Shown piece by piece: positions 1-7,060 of a DNA stretch of 50,329 nucleotides. Where the stretch lies: positions 98,267-148,595 of the forward strand of contig VFZF01000009.1 in the NCBI GenBank assembly GCA_016871335.1, written 5' to 3'. The DNA comes from Acidimicrobiia bacterium. GTDB taxonomy: Bacteria > Acidobacteriota > Vicinamibacteria > Vicinamibacterales > SCN-69-37. The first letter of the stretch is position 1; the number at the start of each line of letters is the position of its first letter. A program made the position numbers and the translations under genes. The notes beneath the pieces are model-generated. The model did not search any database. It had not been told where the DNA came from and saw only the letters and a list, made by a program, of their open reading frames with translations.

Positions 1-34
1 CCGCGCTCGGGGCGGATGTCGAAAGAGTGTCTTG

Positions 35-111
35 ATTCACAACGAGACGTGGAGGACTGGGAGAAAACTATTTAAGGGGTTTCTCTCAGCTCTCCATGCC
101 TCGCTGTGAAT
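35..111. repeat. Long imperfect inverted repeat downstream of the MacB-like permease gene
   Basis: Two arms of about 32 nt (36-67 and 79-110) are near-perfect reverse complements around a short AT-rich loop. Nearly all mismatches between the arms are G/A transitions, and some of these would still pair as G-U in RNA. The outer ends read TTCACA...TGTGAA. The element starts at the permease stop codon, so a transcript would fold into a hairpin just after the gene. It lacks a clear U-run. A similar element lies at 21848-21918. It could act as a processing or termination signal; that role is inferred. Confidence 0.6.
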
Positions 112-1328
112 TACTCGAACCTGAGCGCTTCGATGGGATCCAGCGCTGACGCTTTGCGCGCGGGGTAGAAGCCGAAGAACACCCCGATGCCGGCCGCGAC
201 ACCGAATGACAGCACGATCGAGTCCATCGGAATGACGGCGGGCCAGTTCTGATACCACTTCACGAACTCGGCGGCACCATACCCAAAGGCGATGCCAAGA
301 CCGCCGCCGACGACCGAAATCACCAACGCTTCCACCAGGAACTGGCTCAGCACGTCGCTGCCGCGCGCGCCAATCGCGAGACGCAGACCGATCTCGCGCG
401 TGCGTTCGGTGACTGACACCAGCATGATGTTCATGATGCCGATGCCGCCGACCATCAGGGAGACGGCGGCGATGCCGGCCAGAAGCGACGTCATCGTGTT
501 GGCCTGCTCCGTGCGCATGGCGACCATGTCGTCCTGTGTCTGTACGCGGAAGTCGTCCTCGCCGCCGGCGGGAATCTCGTGCGCCACGCGCAGCGCGGCT
601 TTCACGGATTCAGCGGTCTCCGCGATCGTGTCACCGTCGCCCGCCGACACGAGGATGTAGGACAGGTTTTGCTGCCCGGTGATTTTCTTGAGGACCGTGG
701 TGTACGGCATGAACACCTGGTCGTCCTGATTCTGGCCAGACGAGGACGCACCCTTGGGAGTCATGACGCCGACAACCTTGACGACATGATTGCGCACGCG
801 CACGATCTGCCCGGTCGGATCCACATCGGCGCCAAACAGGATCTCCGCCACGTTGACGCCGAGCGCGATCACCTTGGCCGCCCCCTGCACATCCTGCTCG
901 GAGAAAAACGAGCCGTATTTCATCGGCCACGATTTCACCTGCGTAAAGTCCACATTGGTGCCGACGATGGACGCGTTCCAGTTGGCCGCTCCGGCGACCA
1001 CCTGCTGGCGGTTCGATACACCCTCCGCCACGTAGGCGACCCCGCTGACTGACCGAAGGACCTCCGCATCGGCCGGCATCAGCCGAATCGACTGGCCTTC
1101 ACCCATCCGCACGCCCCCGGTGGTCACCGAGCCCGGGAAGATCGTGATCATGTTCGTGCCGGCACCGCGAATCTGTTCTTCAATCGCCGCCTGGGCTCCG
1201 TTGCCCAGCGCAATCATCGTGATGACGGCGCCGACCCCGATGATCATCCCGAGCATCGTCAGCGACGTGCGCAGCTTGTTTCGGTTGAGGGCTTTCAGGG
1301 CGATGCGGATGACCATGAAGATGGACAT
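111..1328 (-). CDS. MacB/FtsX-type ABC transporter permease
   Basis: A 405-residue integral membrane protein of the MacB/FtsX permease family, the membrane half of ABC systems that act on periplasmic substrates or lipoproteins. An N-terminal transmembrane helix (about residues 20-42, in LGMIIGVGAVITMIALGNGA) is followed by a MacB periplasmic core domain of about 240 residues. Three C-terminal helices follow, with the family signature in VGGIGIMNIMLVSVTERTRE near residues 293-312, and the protein ends ALDPIEALRFE as is usual. No ATPase gene is visible next to it; it may lie beyond the left edge. It is the last gene of the minus-strand run lolA-secretin-permease. A TAAGCT box lies 11 nt before the ATG, so it may also have its own promoter. 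Family call is secure; substrate is unknown. Confidence 0.9.
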   Translation of the reverse strand: MSIFMVIRIALKALNRNKLRTSLTMLGMIIGVGAVITMIALGNGAQAAIEEQIRGAGTNMITIFPGSVTTGGVRMGEGQSIRLMPADAEVLRSVSGVAYVAEGVSNRQQVVAGAANWNASIVGTNVDFTQVKSWPMKYGSFFSEQDVQGAAKVIALGVNVAEILFGADVDPTGQIVRVRNHVVKVVGVMTPKGASSSGQNQDDQVFMPYTTVLKKITGQQNLSYILVSAGDGDTIAETAESVKAALRVAHEIPAGGEDDFRVQTQDDMVAMRTEQANTMTSLLAGIAAVSLMVGGIGIMNIMLVSVTERTREIGLRLAIGARGSDVLSQFLVEALVISVVGGGLGIAFGYGAAEFVKWYQNWPAVIPMDSIVLSFGVAAGIGVFFGFYPARKASALDPIEALRFE

Positions 1329-1365
1329 AGACGGTGGCCAGCTTAGCAGATGGGCGGGTGGGCGG

Positions 1366-1395
1366 TACGTAGGGCGCGCTGGGGTTGAGCGCGCC
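1366..1395 (+). repeat. REP-like hairpin, copy A (TACGTAG + 8-bp stem)
   Basis: TACGTAG is followed by an 8-bp perfect stem (GGCGCGCT 1373-1380 with AGCGCGCC 1388-1395) and a 7-nt loop. It touches the stop codon of the secretin gene. The same TACGTAG-stem-loop-stem layout recurs at 45068-45097 and, reversed, at 30621-30650. A G-rich stretch just upstream (gcagatgggcgggtgggcgg) also resembles the sequence before copy B. Confidence 0.6.
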
Positions 1396-3110
1396 TAGAC
1401 TCCGCCGCCGCCTTTGACGGGGTCGCGGGGGGGCGGCGGCACGATGGGCGTGAGTTCCACGGGCAGCACGCCAGACCCGTCCCTGGGGATCCGGAAGGGG
1501 CGCAGGTCTTCTTCCGTCAGGTCCAGGACCCTGACAATGTGCGGGGTCAGGGTGAGGACAATGTCGGTTTCCTGCGTTTCTCGCTTGTTGCGGGCGAAAA
1601 AGCGTCCGATGACCGGAAGGTCGGAGAAGCCGGGGATGCCGCTGGCGACGGTGCGTTCGTTGTCGCGAATCAGGCCCGCCATGATGTTGGTTTCGCCATC
1701 ACGCAGGCGCAGTGTGGTGGTGATTTCGCGGTTGCCGAAGGTCGGATAGCCTGAGAAGCCAGTGCCTGAGACGCTGCTCAGTTCGATCTTCACGGCCAGG
1801 GTCACGTCGTTGTTGGCGTGCACGCGCGGCGTGATGTCGATGACGACGCCGACATCCCGGTAGGTGACGTTGACAATCTGCTGGAGGTCGCTGGAGCCTC
1901 CGGTGAGCGGGGTCACCTGCTGCGTCGGAATGGGGACCTCCTCACCGAACTTCGCGGTCGCCGCAATGCCATCGACTGATCGCAGGTGAGGGGTCGCCAG
2001 TGTCCGGGTGTTGGTGTCGGTCTTGAGCAGGCGGTAGTACAAGGCCGGTACCCCCGACACCAGGATGTTGGCCTGCGTCAGATTGCGCAGGCTCTGCAGG
2101 GTCTGGTTCGAGTCGGTACCAACGGCGCCATCGAGGCCCGCCGAGCCTGGCGTCGCAAACTGCAGCCCATACTCCCGGAAATTGGTGCGATCGATTTCGA
2201 GGATCTCGACGTTGATGATCACCTCGGGACGCGCCTTGTCGATCGCCGCGAGAATCTTGGCGACGGTATCGAGCCGTTCCGGCGTGTCGGCAATCGTGAG
2301 GGTGTTCGTGCTGGTCGCCTGCAACTTGCGCACATCACCCGCGACCCGCAGCAGGTCCACGACTTCCTTCATGTCGAGGTTGCTCACGTAGAAGGTGCGC
2401 ACGTGTTCGTCCACATACTCGCGGCGTTTGGCCGGCGTGTCGGGGATGACCGTGATCGTCTTCGGCCCGGTCACTTTGTAGAACGTCTGACTGACGCCGG
2501 CGACGGCATCGAGGCCCTGACGAAGCGTCATGTTGCGAAGGCTGACCTCCGCCGGAGATTCGCGGAACGTCGGGTCAAACACCACGCTCATGTTGCCGAG
2601 TCGTGCCAGCATCAGATACAGCTGGCGGCTGGTCGCCTGGCTGCCGGTGTCAATCGTGGCCGGCAGCGTGACCTCGGGAAGGTCGAGTCCGGTCGGCGGG
2701 AGATTCCTCGTGCGTGCCAGCAGGCTCTCCAGCGTCGTCGGACCTCCCTCGGGGGATGACAGACGCGCGCGCTGTGCGGCCCGCGCGGCCCGGAGGTCGG
2801 ACTCAATGACTCCGTCAGACGGATTCAGTTCGTTCGCCAGCTGCAATTCGGCAACCGCATCGTCGTACCGGCCCTGCGAGAAGAGGCGTCGCCCACGTCC
2901 CAGATGGTGCTGGGCGGCCCGAAGTCTGGCGCGTTCGAGACCGAGTCTGGCTTCCGAACTTTCCGGAGCTTCCCGCACCAGGCGCGTGTATTGCACAACT
3001 GCGAGGTCAAAGTCTTCGGCCGCTTCAGCGCGCTGGGCAAGCTTGAGGGTGCTGGTGGTCGCGCAGCCGGCGGCAAGTCCGAGTGCGACGACGAGAGTTA
3101 GAGTGCGCAT
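1395..3110 (-). CDS. GspD-like secretin lipoprotein with N-terminal TPR region
   Basis: A 571-residue outer-membrane secretin of the type II/type IV secretion superfamily. The N-terminus is a lipoprotein signal with lipobox LAAGC (Cys16). Residues about 20-125 are helical TPR-like repeats. A secretin short domain and an N-domain follow (about 150-295, including YVSNLDMKEVVDLLR and the TNTLTIADTPERLD segment). The C-terminal beta-barrel secretin domain carries the typical LPVIGRFF motif near residue 511. The tail is Pro/Gly-rich. It follows lolA with a 3-nt gap and precedes the MacB-like permease, so the three are probably co-transcribed. No other GspE/F/G genes are present here. It is distinct from the PilQ homologue at 15885. 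Cargo and secretion partners cannot be told from this window. Confidence 0.88.
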   Translation of the reverse strand: MRTLTLVVALGLAAGCATTSTLKLAQRAEAAEDFDLAVVQYTRLVREAPESSEARLGLERARLRAAQHHLGRGRRLFSQGRYDDAVAELQLANELNPSDGVIESDLRAARAAQRARLSSPEGGPTTLESLLARTRNLPPTGLDLPEVTLPATIDTGSQATSRQLYLMLARLGNMSVVFDPTFRESPAEVSLRNMTLRQGLDAVAGVSQTFYKVTGPKTITVIPDTPAKRREYVDEHVRTFYVSNLDMKEVVDLLRVAGDVRKLQATSTNTLTIADTPERLDTVAKILAAIDKARPEVIINVEILEIDRTNFREYGLQFATPGSAGLDGAVGTDSNQTLQSLRNLTQANILVSGVPALYYRLLKTDTNTRTLATPHLRSVDGIAATAKFGEEVPIPTQQVTPLTGGSSDLQQIVNVTYRDVGVVIDITPRVHANNDVTLAVKIELSSVSGTGFSGYPTFGNREITTTLRLRDGETNIMAGLIRDNERTVASGIPGFSDLPVIGRFFARNKRETQETDIVLTLTPHIVRVLDLTEEDLRPFRIPRDGSGVLPVELTPIVPPPPRDPVKGGGGV

Positions 3111-3113
3111 GGG

Positions 3114-3815
3114 TTACAGGCCTCCACCGGATGTCGTGATGTGTGTGCCCCTCGGGAACGCGTACGTGAACTCCTTGTCCGCGAGGCCGACGTTTTCGCG
3201 CAGATTGAAGAACCGGATCGTGTGCGCGGCACCCTGATGGTCGGTCCACGCGAAGCCCTTGTATGCGAGGGACGTGCGATCGACGATGACGGTGAGGGTC
3301 TTGAAGTCGTCCTGCGCCCGTCGTGGTGTCAGCATGAGATGCCACTCGCCGGCAGGCTGGGTGGTGGGCATGGTGGCGGTGAAGTCGCGCTCGAGGTCGC
3401 CGCGTCCGGTCAGAAACAGCGCCGGCGCGGAGAGGTTGTCGCCTGTGGGGATGGGACTCGTGTGTCCCGTCCGATCGGCGGGGTTGTAGAAGTAGATGCG
3501 GGTACCGTCGGCCACGAAGATGTGCCGGTCGGGTGGCCCGTACATCCAGCGCATCCGACCCGGCTTCTTGACCGTGACCTCGCCGCGCTGCTCATTGACG
3601 ACGGTCCGGAGCACTCCGCCCTTGGCCGTCTGGGTGAAGTCCGCCCGGAAGTCCTGGATGCCGGCATACCGCTTCTGGAGCGACCGCTGCAGGTCCGCCG
3701 GGGCCTGCGTCTGGGCCTGCGGGGCACGTTCAGGCCCTCCCCCCGGCCACAGGGCCACCCACAGGCCAAGCACGGCCCACCCGGAGGCGGCTCTGGACGG
3801 CAGGCGAAGGCGCAT
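3114..3815 (-). CDS. lolA: Outer-membrane lipoprotein carrier protein LolA
   Basis: LolA shuttles lipoproteins across the periplasm from the Lol ABC complex to the outer membrane. With the start used here the protein is 233 residues: a hydrophobic signal sequence (about 12-25), a Gln/Pro linker, then the LolA fold. That fold includes YAGIQDFRADFTQ, the KPGRMRWMYGPPD segment common to the family and the IYFYNPADRT strand. Longer in-frame starts exist up to 3872, but they would translate the short tandem repeat at 3832-3866. The ATG at 3815 has no Shine-Dalgarno. It lies 7 nt downstream of a TAACAT -10 box, which suits a leaderless transcript. Its companion secretin gene begins 3 nt after its stop. 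An LolB homologue is not seen. Confidence 0.88.
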   Translation of the reverse strand: MRLRLPSRAASGWAVLGLWVALWPGGGPERAPQAQTQAPADLQRSLQKRYAGIQDFRADFTQTAKGGVLRTVVNEQRGEVTVKKPGRMRWMYGPPDRHIFVADGTRIYFYNPADRTGHTSPIPTGDNLSAPALFLTGRGDLERDFTATMPTTQPAGEWHLMLTPRRAQDDFKTLTVIVDRTSLAYKGFAWTDHQGAAHTIRFFNLRENVGLADKEFTYAFPRGTHITTSGGGL

Positions 3816-3822
3816 GGGAGCC

Positions 3823-3828
3823 ATGTTA
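3823..3828 (-). promoter_or_regulatory. -10 hexamer TAACAT for leaderless lolA
   Basis: On the minus strand TAACAT is followed after 7 nt by the lolA ATG, so transcription would begin at or next to the start codon. No -35 hexamer is visible; the upstream position is filled by the AGTCCGC-type repeat. The inference rests on the repeated layout seen elsewhere in the window. Confidence 0.45.
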
Positions 3829-3831
3829 CTC

Positions 3832-3866
3832 CGGACTGCGGACCGCGAACTGCGGACCGCGGACTG
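3832..3866. repeat. Short tandem repeat, AGTCCGC family
   Basis: About four degenerate 7-8-nt units reading AGTCCGC/GGTCCGC on the minus strand fill the gap between tRNA-Ala and the lolA -10 box. The same unit makes the arrays at 9561-9588 and 18836-18867, each also next to a -10-like hexamer. Confidence 0.7.
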
Positions 3867-3885
3867 AATCAAGATTGTGAGAATT

Positions 3886-3961
3886 TGGTGGACCGCGCGA
3901 GGATCGAACTCGCGACCTCTACGATGCGAACGTAGCGCTCTCCCAGCTGAGCTAGCGGCCC
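3886..3961 (-). tRNA. tRNA-Ala (anticodon CGC)
   Basis: A 76-nt cloverleaf on the minus strand. The acceptor stem GGGCCGC pairs with GCGGTCC and contains the G3:U70 pair that is the alanine identity element. The D arm contains AGCTCAGCTGGGAGAGC. The anticodon stem CTACG/CGTAG encloses the loop TTCGCAT, giving anticodon CGC for codon GCG. The T arm has GTTCGATC, and the CCA end is encoded. A TACAAT box lies about 35 nt upstream. This is a minor isoacceptor, useful in a GC-rich genome. Confidence 0.97.
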
Positions 3962-3995
3962 ACAGTCAGCCTCACCGCGGGTGCGGCGAACCCGG

Positions 3996-4001
3996 ATTGT
4001 A
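3996..4001 (-). promoter_or_regulatory. Possible -10 hexamer (TACAAT) of tRNA-Ala
   Basis: TACAAT on the minus strand would start transcription about 28 nt before the mature tRNA end. No convincing -35 hexamer is seen at 16-18 nt spacing. Confidence 0.35.
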
Positions 4002-4004
4002 GCA

Positions 4005-4241
4005 CTACTCCCGCGCAGCTTGCCGCTGCAATTCGTCGATGAGGCCCCTGAGAGCCATCACGGACGTCGCATGGGCCGAGGTCAGCCGGTGATAGGTTTC
4101 GAGGTCGAGGCTCTTGAGGGGGGTGTCAGCGGCCAGCGCCTCGATCCCCGGCAGTGCCCCCTGCAGGGCCGCGGCGGTATCCGCCACTCCCAGCCAGGCA
4201 TTCTTCAACGCCAGCAGCGCATTCGCTTCGTCACGGGACAT
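4005..4241 (-). CDS. Small helical protein of unknown function (78 aa)
   Basis: I do not recognise this 78-residue protein. It has no signal peptide or membrane segment and no cysteine. It is rich in Ala and Leu with a heptad-like pattern, so it should be mostly helical and soluble. The ATG is preceded by AAGGAG at 8 nt spacing, one of the best Shine-Dalgarno sites in the window, which is the main reason to accept it as a gene. It is divergent from phosphofructokinase, with a GTGCAC tandem repeat between the two, and lies upstream of tRNA-Ala in the same direction. Confidence 0.65.
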   Translation of the reverse strand: MSRDEANALLALKNAWLGVADTAAALQGALPGIEALAADTPLKSLDLETYHRLTSAHATSVMALRGLIDELQRQAARE

Positions 4242-4272
4242 GTCAACAACTCCTTCGCCACAAGCCTATCAG

Positions 4273-4311
4273 GTGCACCCGTGCACTTGTGCACCCGTGC
4301 ACCCGTGCACC
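4273..4311. repeat. Short tandem repeat, GTGCACCC family
   Basis: About five GTGCAC units separated by CC or TT lie directly upstream of pfkA. The core GTGCAC is self-complementary. Arrays with the same core lie at 33734-33756 and 49422-49478. The array runs into CATGAT (4311-4316), a weak -10-like hexamer 6 nt before the pfkA ATG. Confidence 0.75.
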
Positions 4312-4322
4312 ATGATCAGTGC

Positions 4323-5402
4323 ATGAGTCTGAAACGTATTGGCGTCCTGACGGGCGGCGGGGATGCCCCGGGGCTGAACGCGGTGATCCGCGCCGTGGTG
4401 AAGTCGGCGACCAACGCCGGCGTGGAGTGTCTCGGCCTGGAGGACAGTTTCGACGGCCTGATTTATCCGGAACGTTCGCGGGTGCTGACGCCGCGTGATG
4501 TGACGGGCATCCTGCGGTTCGGCGGCACGATTCTCGGGACGACCAATCGGGGCAATCCGTTTGCGTATCCGCGCAGCACCGAGAGTGGCCCGGTGGACTA
4601 CTCCGCGCGCTGCATCGAGAACTTTCACAAACTCGGCCTTGACGCGCTGGTGGTCATCGGCGGCGACGGTACGCTGGCCATCGCCTATGAACTGCAGAAG
4701 CGAGGTGTGCCGATGGTGGGTGTCCCCAAGACGATCGACAACGACATTGTCGGCACCACGATGACATTCGGATTCGAGACGGCGGTCGAGTGCGCAACTG
4801 ATGCGATTGATCGCCTGCACTCGACGGCGGAAGCGCATCACCGCGTGATGGTGGTCGAGGTGATGGGCCGGTATGCCGGCTGGATCGCATTGCACTCGGG
4901 CATCGCCGGTGGGGCGGACGTGGTGCTGATTCCCGAGATCCCCTACAGCCTCGAGAAGGTCGCCGAGCACATCCGCGCCCGCGAGCGGTGGGGCGCGCGC
5001 TTCAGCATCGTGGTCGCGGCCGAAGGGGCGACCGCGATCGGTGGCGGGCGTGTGTTGCAGTCGGCCGGCACGGTCGAGAAGATGGAGCGGCTTGGCGGCA
5101 TTGGCGAACAGGTCGCGCGCCAACTCGAACCACTTACCGGCAAGGAGTGTCGGCATGTGGTGCTCGGCCATCTCCAGCGCGGCGGCTCACCGACGGCCTA
5201 CGATCGGATGCTGGCGACCCGGTTCGGCACGTATGCCTTCGAGCTCATGCAACAGGGCACCTTCGGCGTGATGACCGCGCTGCATCCCCCCGACGTCGTC
5301 CCGATACCCATCGAAGACATCGTCAGCCGCACCCGTACGGTGCCGGTCGAATCGGACATCGTGCGGTCGGCTAGGCACGTCGGCATTTGTTTCGGTGACT
5401 AG
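4323..5402 (+). CDS. pfkA: 6-phosphofructokinase (phosphoryl donor uncertain)
   Basis: A 359-residue phosphofructokinase that phosphorylates fructose 6-phosphate, the committed step of glycolysis. The N-terminal GVLTGGGDAPGLNAVIR and the fructose-6-phosphate-binding PKTIDND (135-141) are intact. The donor site reads GGDGT (113-117), with Gly where PPi enzymes usually have Asp. The residue before TIDND is Lys, as in PPi-dependent and group-III enzymes, where E. coli ATP-PFK has Gly. This mixed pattern leaves ATP versus PPi open. A longer frame extends upstream to 3981, but it would cross tRNA-Ala's flank and the tandem repeat, so the ATG before SLKRIGVLT is used. No Shine-Dalgarno is seen; CATGAT 6 nt upstream may be a leaderless -10 box. 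Confidence 0.92.
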   Translation: MSLKRIGVLTGGGDAPGLNAVIRAVVKSATNAGVECLGLEDSFDGLIYPERSRVLTPRDVTGILRFGGTILGTTNRGNPFAYPRSTESGPVDYSARCIENFHKLGLDALVVIGGDGTLAIAYELQKRGVPMVGVPKTIDNDIVGTTMTFGFETAVECATDAIDRLHSTAEAHHRVMVVEVMGRYAGWIALHSGIAGGADVVLIPEIPYSLEKVAEHIRARERWGARFSIVVAAEGATAIGGGRVLQSAGTVEKMERLGGIGEQVARQLEPLTGKECRHVVLGHLQRGGSPTAYDRMLATRFGTYAFELMQQGTFGVMTALHPPDVVPIPIEDIVSRTRTVPVESDIVRSARHVGICFGD

Positions 5403-5450
5403 TGCTGGTAGTAAGTTGAATCGGCCTTTTACGATTGTCCCGCTAGCTGC

Positions 5451-5981
5451 ATGTCCGGCAATGTCCTGAACCGAAAGCTCCACTACTGGGGCAGCGCGCT
5501 GATCGCGATCCCTCTGCTTGTGGTGATCGCCAGCGGCATCGTCCTTCAGCTCAAGAAGGACTGGTCGTGGGTGCAGCCGGTGGAACATCGCGGGCGTGAA
5601 AAGGCCCCCCACATCGAGCTGACGGACATCCTCACGGCACTCAAGACACACCAGCATCCCGAGGTGAAGGTCACCGGATGGGAGGACGTCAAACGCCTCG
5701 ATGTGCGTCCCGACCGCGGCGTGGCCAAGGCCACGCTGATGAATGACTGGGAAGTGCAGATCGACACCACCGACGGTCGCGTGATGCAGGTGGCCTACCG
5801 CCGCAGCGACTGGCTGGAAGCGCTGCACGACGGCTCGATTATCAATGACACCTACAAGATGTGGGTCGTCTTCCCGTCCGCGATGGTCCTGCTGTTCCTC
5901 TGGGGCAGCGGCATGTGGATGTGGCTCTGGCCGTTCCTCAACAAGCGCCGAGTTCGTGCGCGCAAGGCGGCGAAGCCTTAG
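5451..5981 (+). CDS. PepSY-domain membrane protein
   Basis: A 176-residue protein with an N-terminal transmembrane helix (about 12-33), a periplasmic PepSY-like domain (about 45-135) and a second helix (about 139-162) before a basic C-terminus. The LHYWGSALIAIPLLVVIASG start is typical of PepSY-associated TM proteins, which are often found with iron or flavin reductase systems. Here it stands alone after pfkA. Its stop codon overlaps that of the convergent asparaginase gene. Role unknown; it may be a trimmed relative of the larger PepSY reductases. Confidence 0.8.
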   Translation: MSGNVLNRKLHYWGSALIAIPLLVVIASGIVLQLKKDWSWVQPVEHRGREKAPHIELTDILTALKTHQHPEVKVTGWEDVKRLDVRPDRGVAKATLMNDWEVQIDTTDGRVMQVAYRRSDWLEALHDGSIINDTYKMWVVFPSAMVLLFLWGSGMWMWLWPFLNKRRVRARKAAKP

Positions 5982-6991
5982 TCGCAGTCGGCGAAATGCC
6001 GGATGAGTTCCGCCGCGCTCGCGACGTCAGCGTATAGTCCGAGAGCGACCATCTGAAGCAGCCTGGCCTGTGACGCCGACAAGTCGCCCGCCAGCACAGC
6101 CCCCGCGTGTTTCAGCTGCAGGCCGCCGCCGTCATAGCCGTAGCGCGCTTCGACACGGCCTGCCATCGACCGGGACGACACCGTCACCAGCATCCCGGAC
6201 GACACGGCATCGGCAATCACCGGCACGATGGCCGGAGGCACGTTACCGCGACCGAAGGCAACAATCGCGAGGCCACGAGTGTCGTGACCAATCAGCGCAC
6301 GAATCAGAAAATCGTCCATGCCGGTGTAGGCCTGGATGAGCGCCACGCGTGTATCGAGTCGCTGGACGCGGAGGCCTGGGTCAGCGCCGGGATCCTGCCA
6401 CTGCGGACGCGCGACAGTTCGGCGGCGAAGCACGACGCGTCCGGAGTCCACGACGCCAAGCGGCCCAAACTCCGGCGTCGAGAAGGACCCGGACGATTCC
6501 GTGTGAAGTTTGCGCACCTCACGGGCAGGGAAGACGTGGTCGTCCATGACGACGAGCACGCCAAGGCCCCGCGCACCTTCCGTGGCAGCGACCCTCACGG
6601 CGGCAATCAGATTCGCAGGGCCATCCCAACTTGGATCGGAGACCGTGCGCATGGCGCCGACGAGCACGACCGGTTTGTCGGACGTCAGCACAAGGTCAAG
6701 CAGAAACGCGGTCTCTTCGATGGTGTCGGTGCCGTGGGTGATGACCAGACCTTCGATATCCGGCCGATCAAGCCACGCGGCTGCGCGGCACGCGAGTCGC
6801 CACATCTGTTCCGGGGTCACGTGGGGGCCTGGCAGCCTCGAGAATTCCTCAATCTCGAAATCCGCGACCTGTCCCAGCGTCGGAATTTCGGCGACGATGT
6901 CGGCCGCGGACATGGAGGGCGCCGCCGCGCCGGACACCGGGTCCACGCGCATCGCGATGGTGCCGCCGGTGAACAGGATGCCTATCGACAC
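5978..6991 (-). CDS. L-asparaginase family amidohydrolase
   Basis: A 337-residue enzyme of the bacterial asparaginase/glutaminase fold, hydrolysing asparagine to aspartate and ammonia. Both signatures are present: GILFTGGTIAM at residues 4-14 with the nucleophilic Thr, and VITHGTDTIEETAF with the second catalytic Thr-Asp pair. There is no export signal, so it is probably cytoplasmic. It starts with GTG directly at the edge of a GCACCC repeat array. It follows thrC on the same strand and shares its stop region with the PepSY gene on the other strand. Aspartate and threonine metabolism are thus adjacent. Confidence 0.92.
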   Translation of the reverse strand: MSIGILFTGGTIAMRVDPVSGAAAPSMSAADIVAEIPTLGQVADFEIEEFSRLPGPHVTPEQMWRLACRAAAWLDRPDIEGLVITHGTDTIEETAFLLDLVLTSDKPVVLVGAMRTVSDPSWDGPANLIAAVRVAATEGARGLGVLVVMDDHVFPAREVRKLHTESSGSFSTPEFGPLGVVDSGRVVLRRRTVARPQWQDPGADPGLRVQRLDTRVALIQAYTGMDDFLIRALIGHDTRGLAIVAFGRGNVPPAIVPVIADAVSSGMLVTVSSRSMAGRVEARYGYDGGGLQLKHAGAVLAGDLSASQARLLQMVALGLYADVASAAELIRHFADCD

Positions 6992-7058
6992 AGTGCTGGG
7001 TGCTCGGTGCTCAGTGCCGGGTGCTGGTCGACGGTGCCCGGTGCGGGGTGCTTGGTGC
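6992..7058. repeat. Degenerate tandem repeat, GTGCTGGGTGCTCG family
   Basis: Roughly eight imperfect units of the form (g)GTGCTNGGTGC fill the gap between thrC and the asparaginase gene. A related, longer array lies at 46012-46115. No promoter-like hexamer is seen next to this copy, which sits inside a probable operon. Confidence 0.65.
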
Positions 7059-7060
7059 GG

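Noticed and set aside
3114-3872. Longer lolA start at 3872
   Set aside because: The extra residues are encoded by the AGTCCGC repeat, and ATG 3815 has a -10 box at leaderless spacing and gives a normal signal peptide.
3981-4322. N-terminal extension of phosphofructokinase
   Set aside because: The extension overlaps the small minus-strand gene and a tandem repeat, and the family begins at the ATG of SLKRIGVLTGGG.
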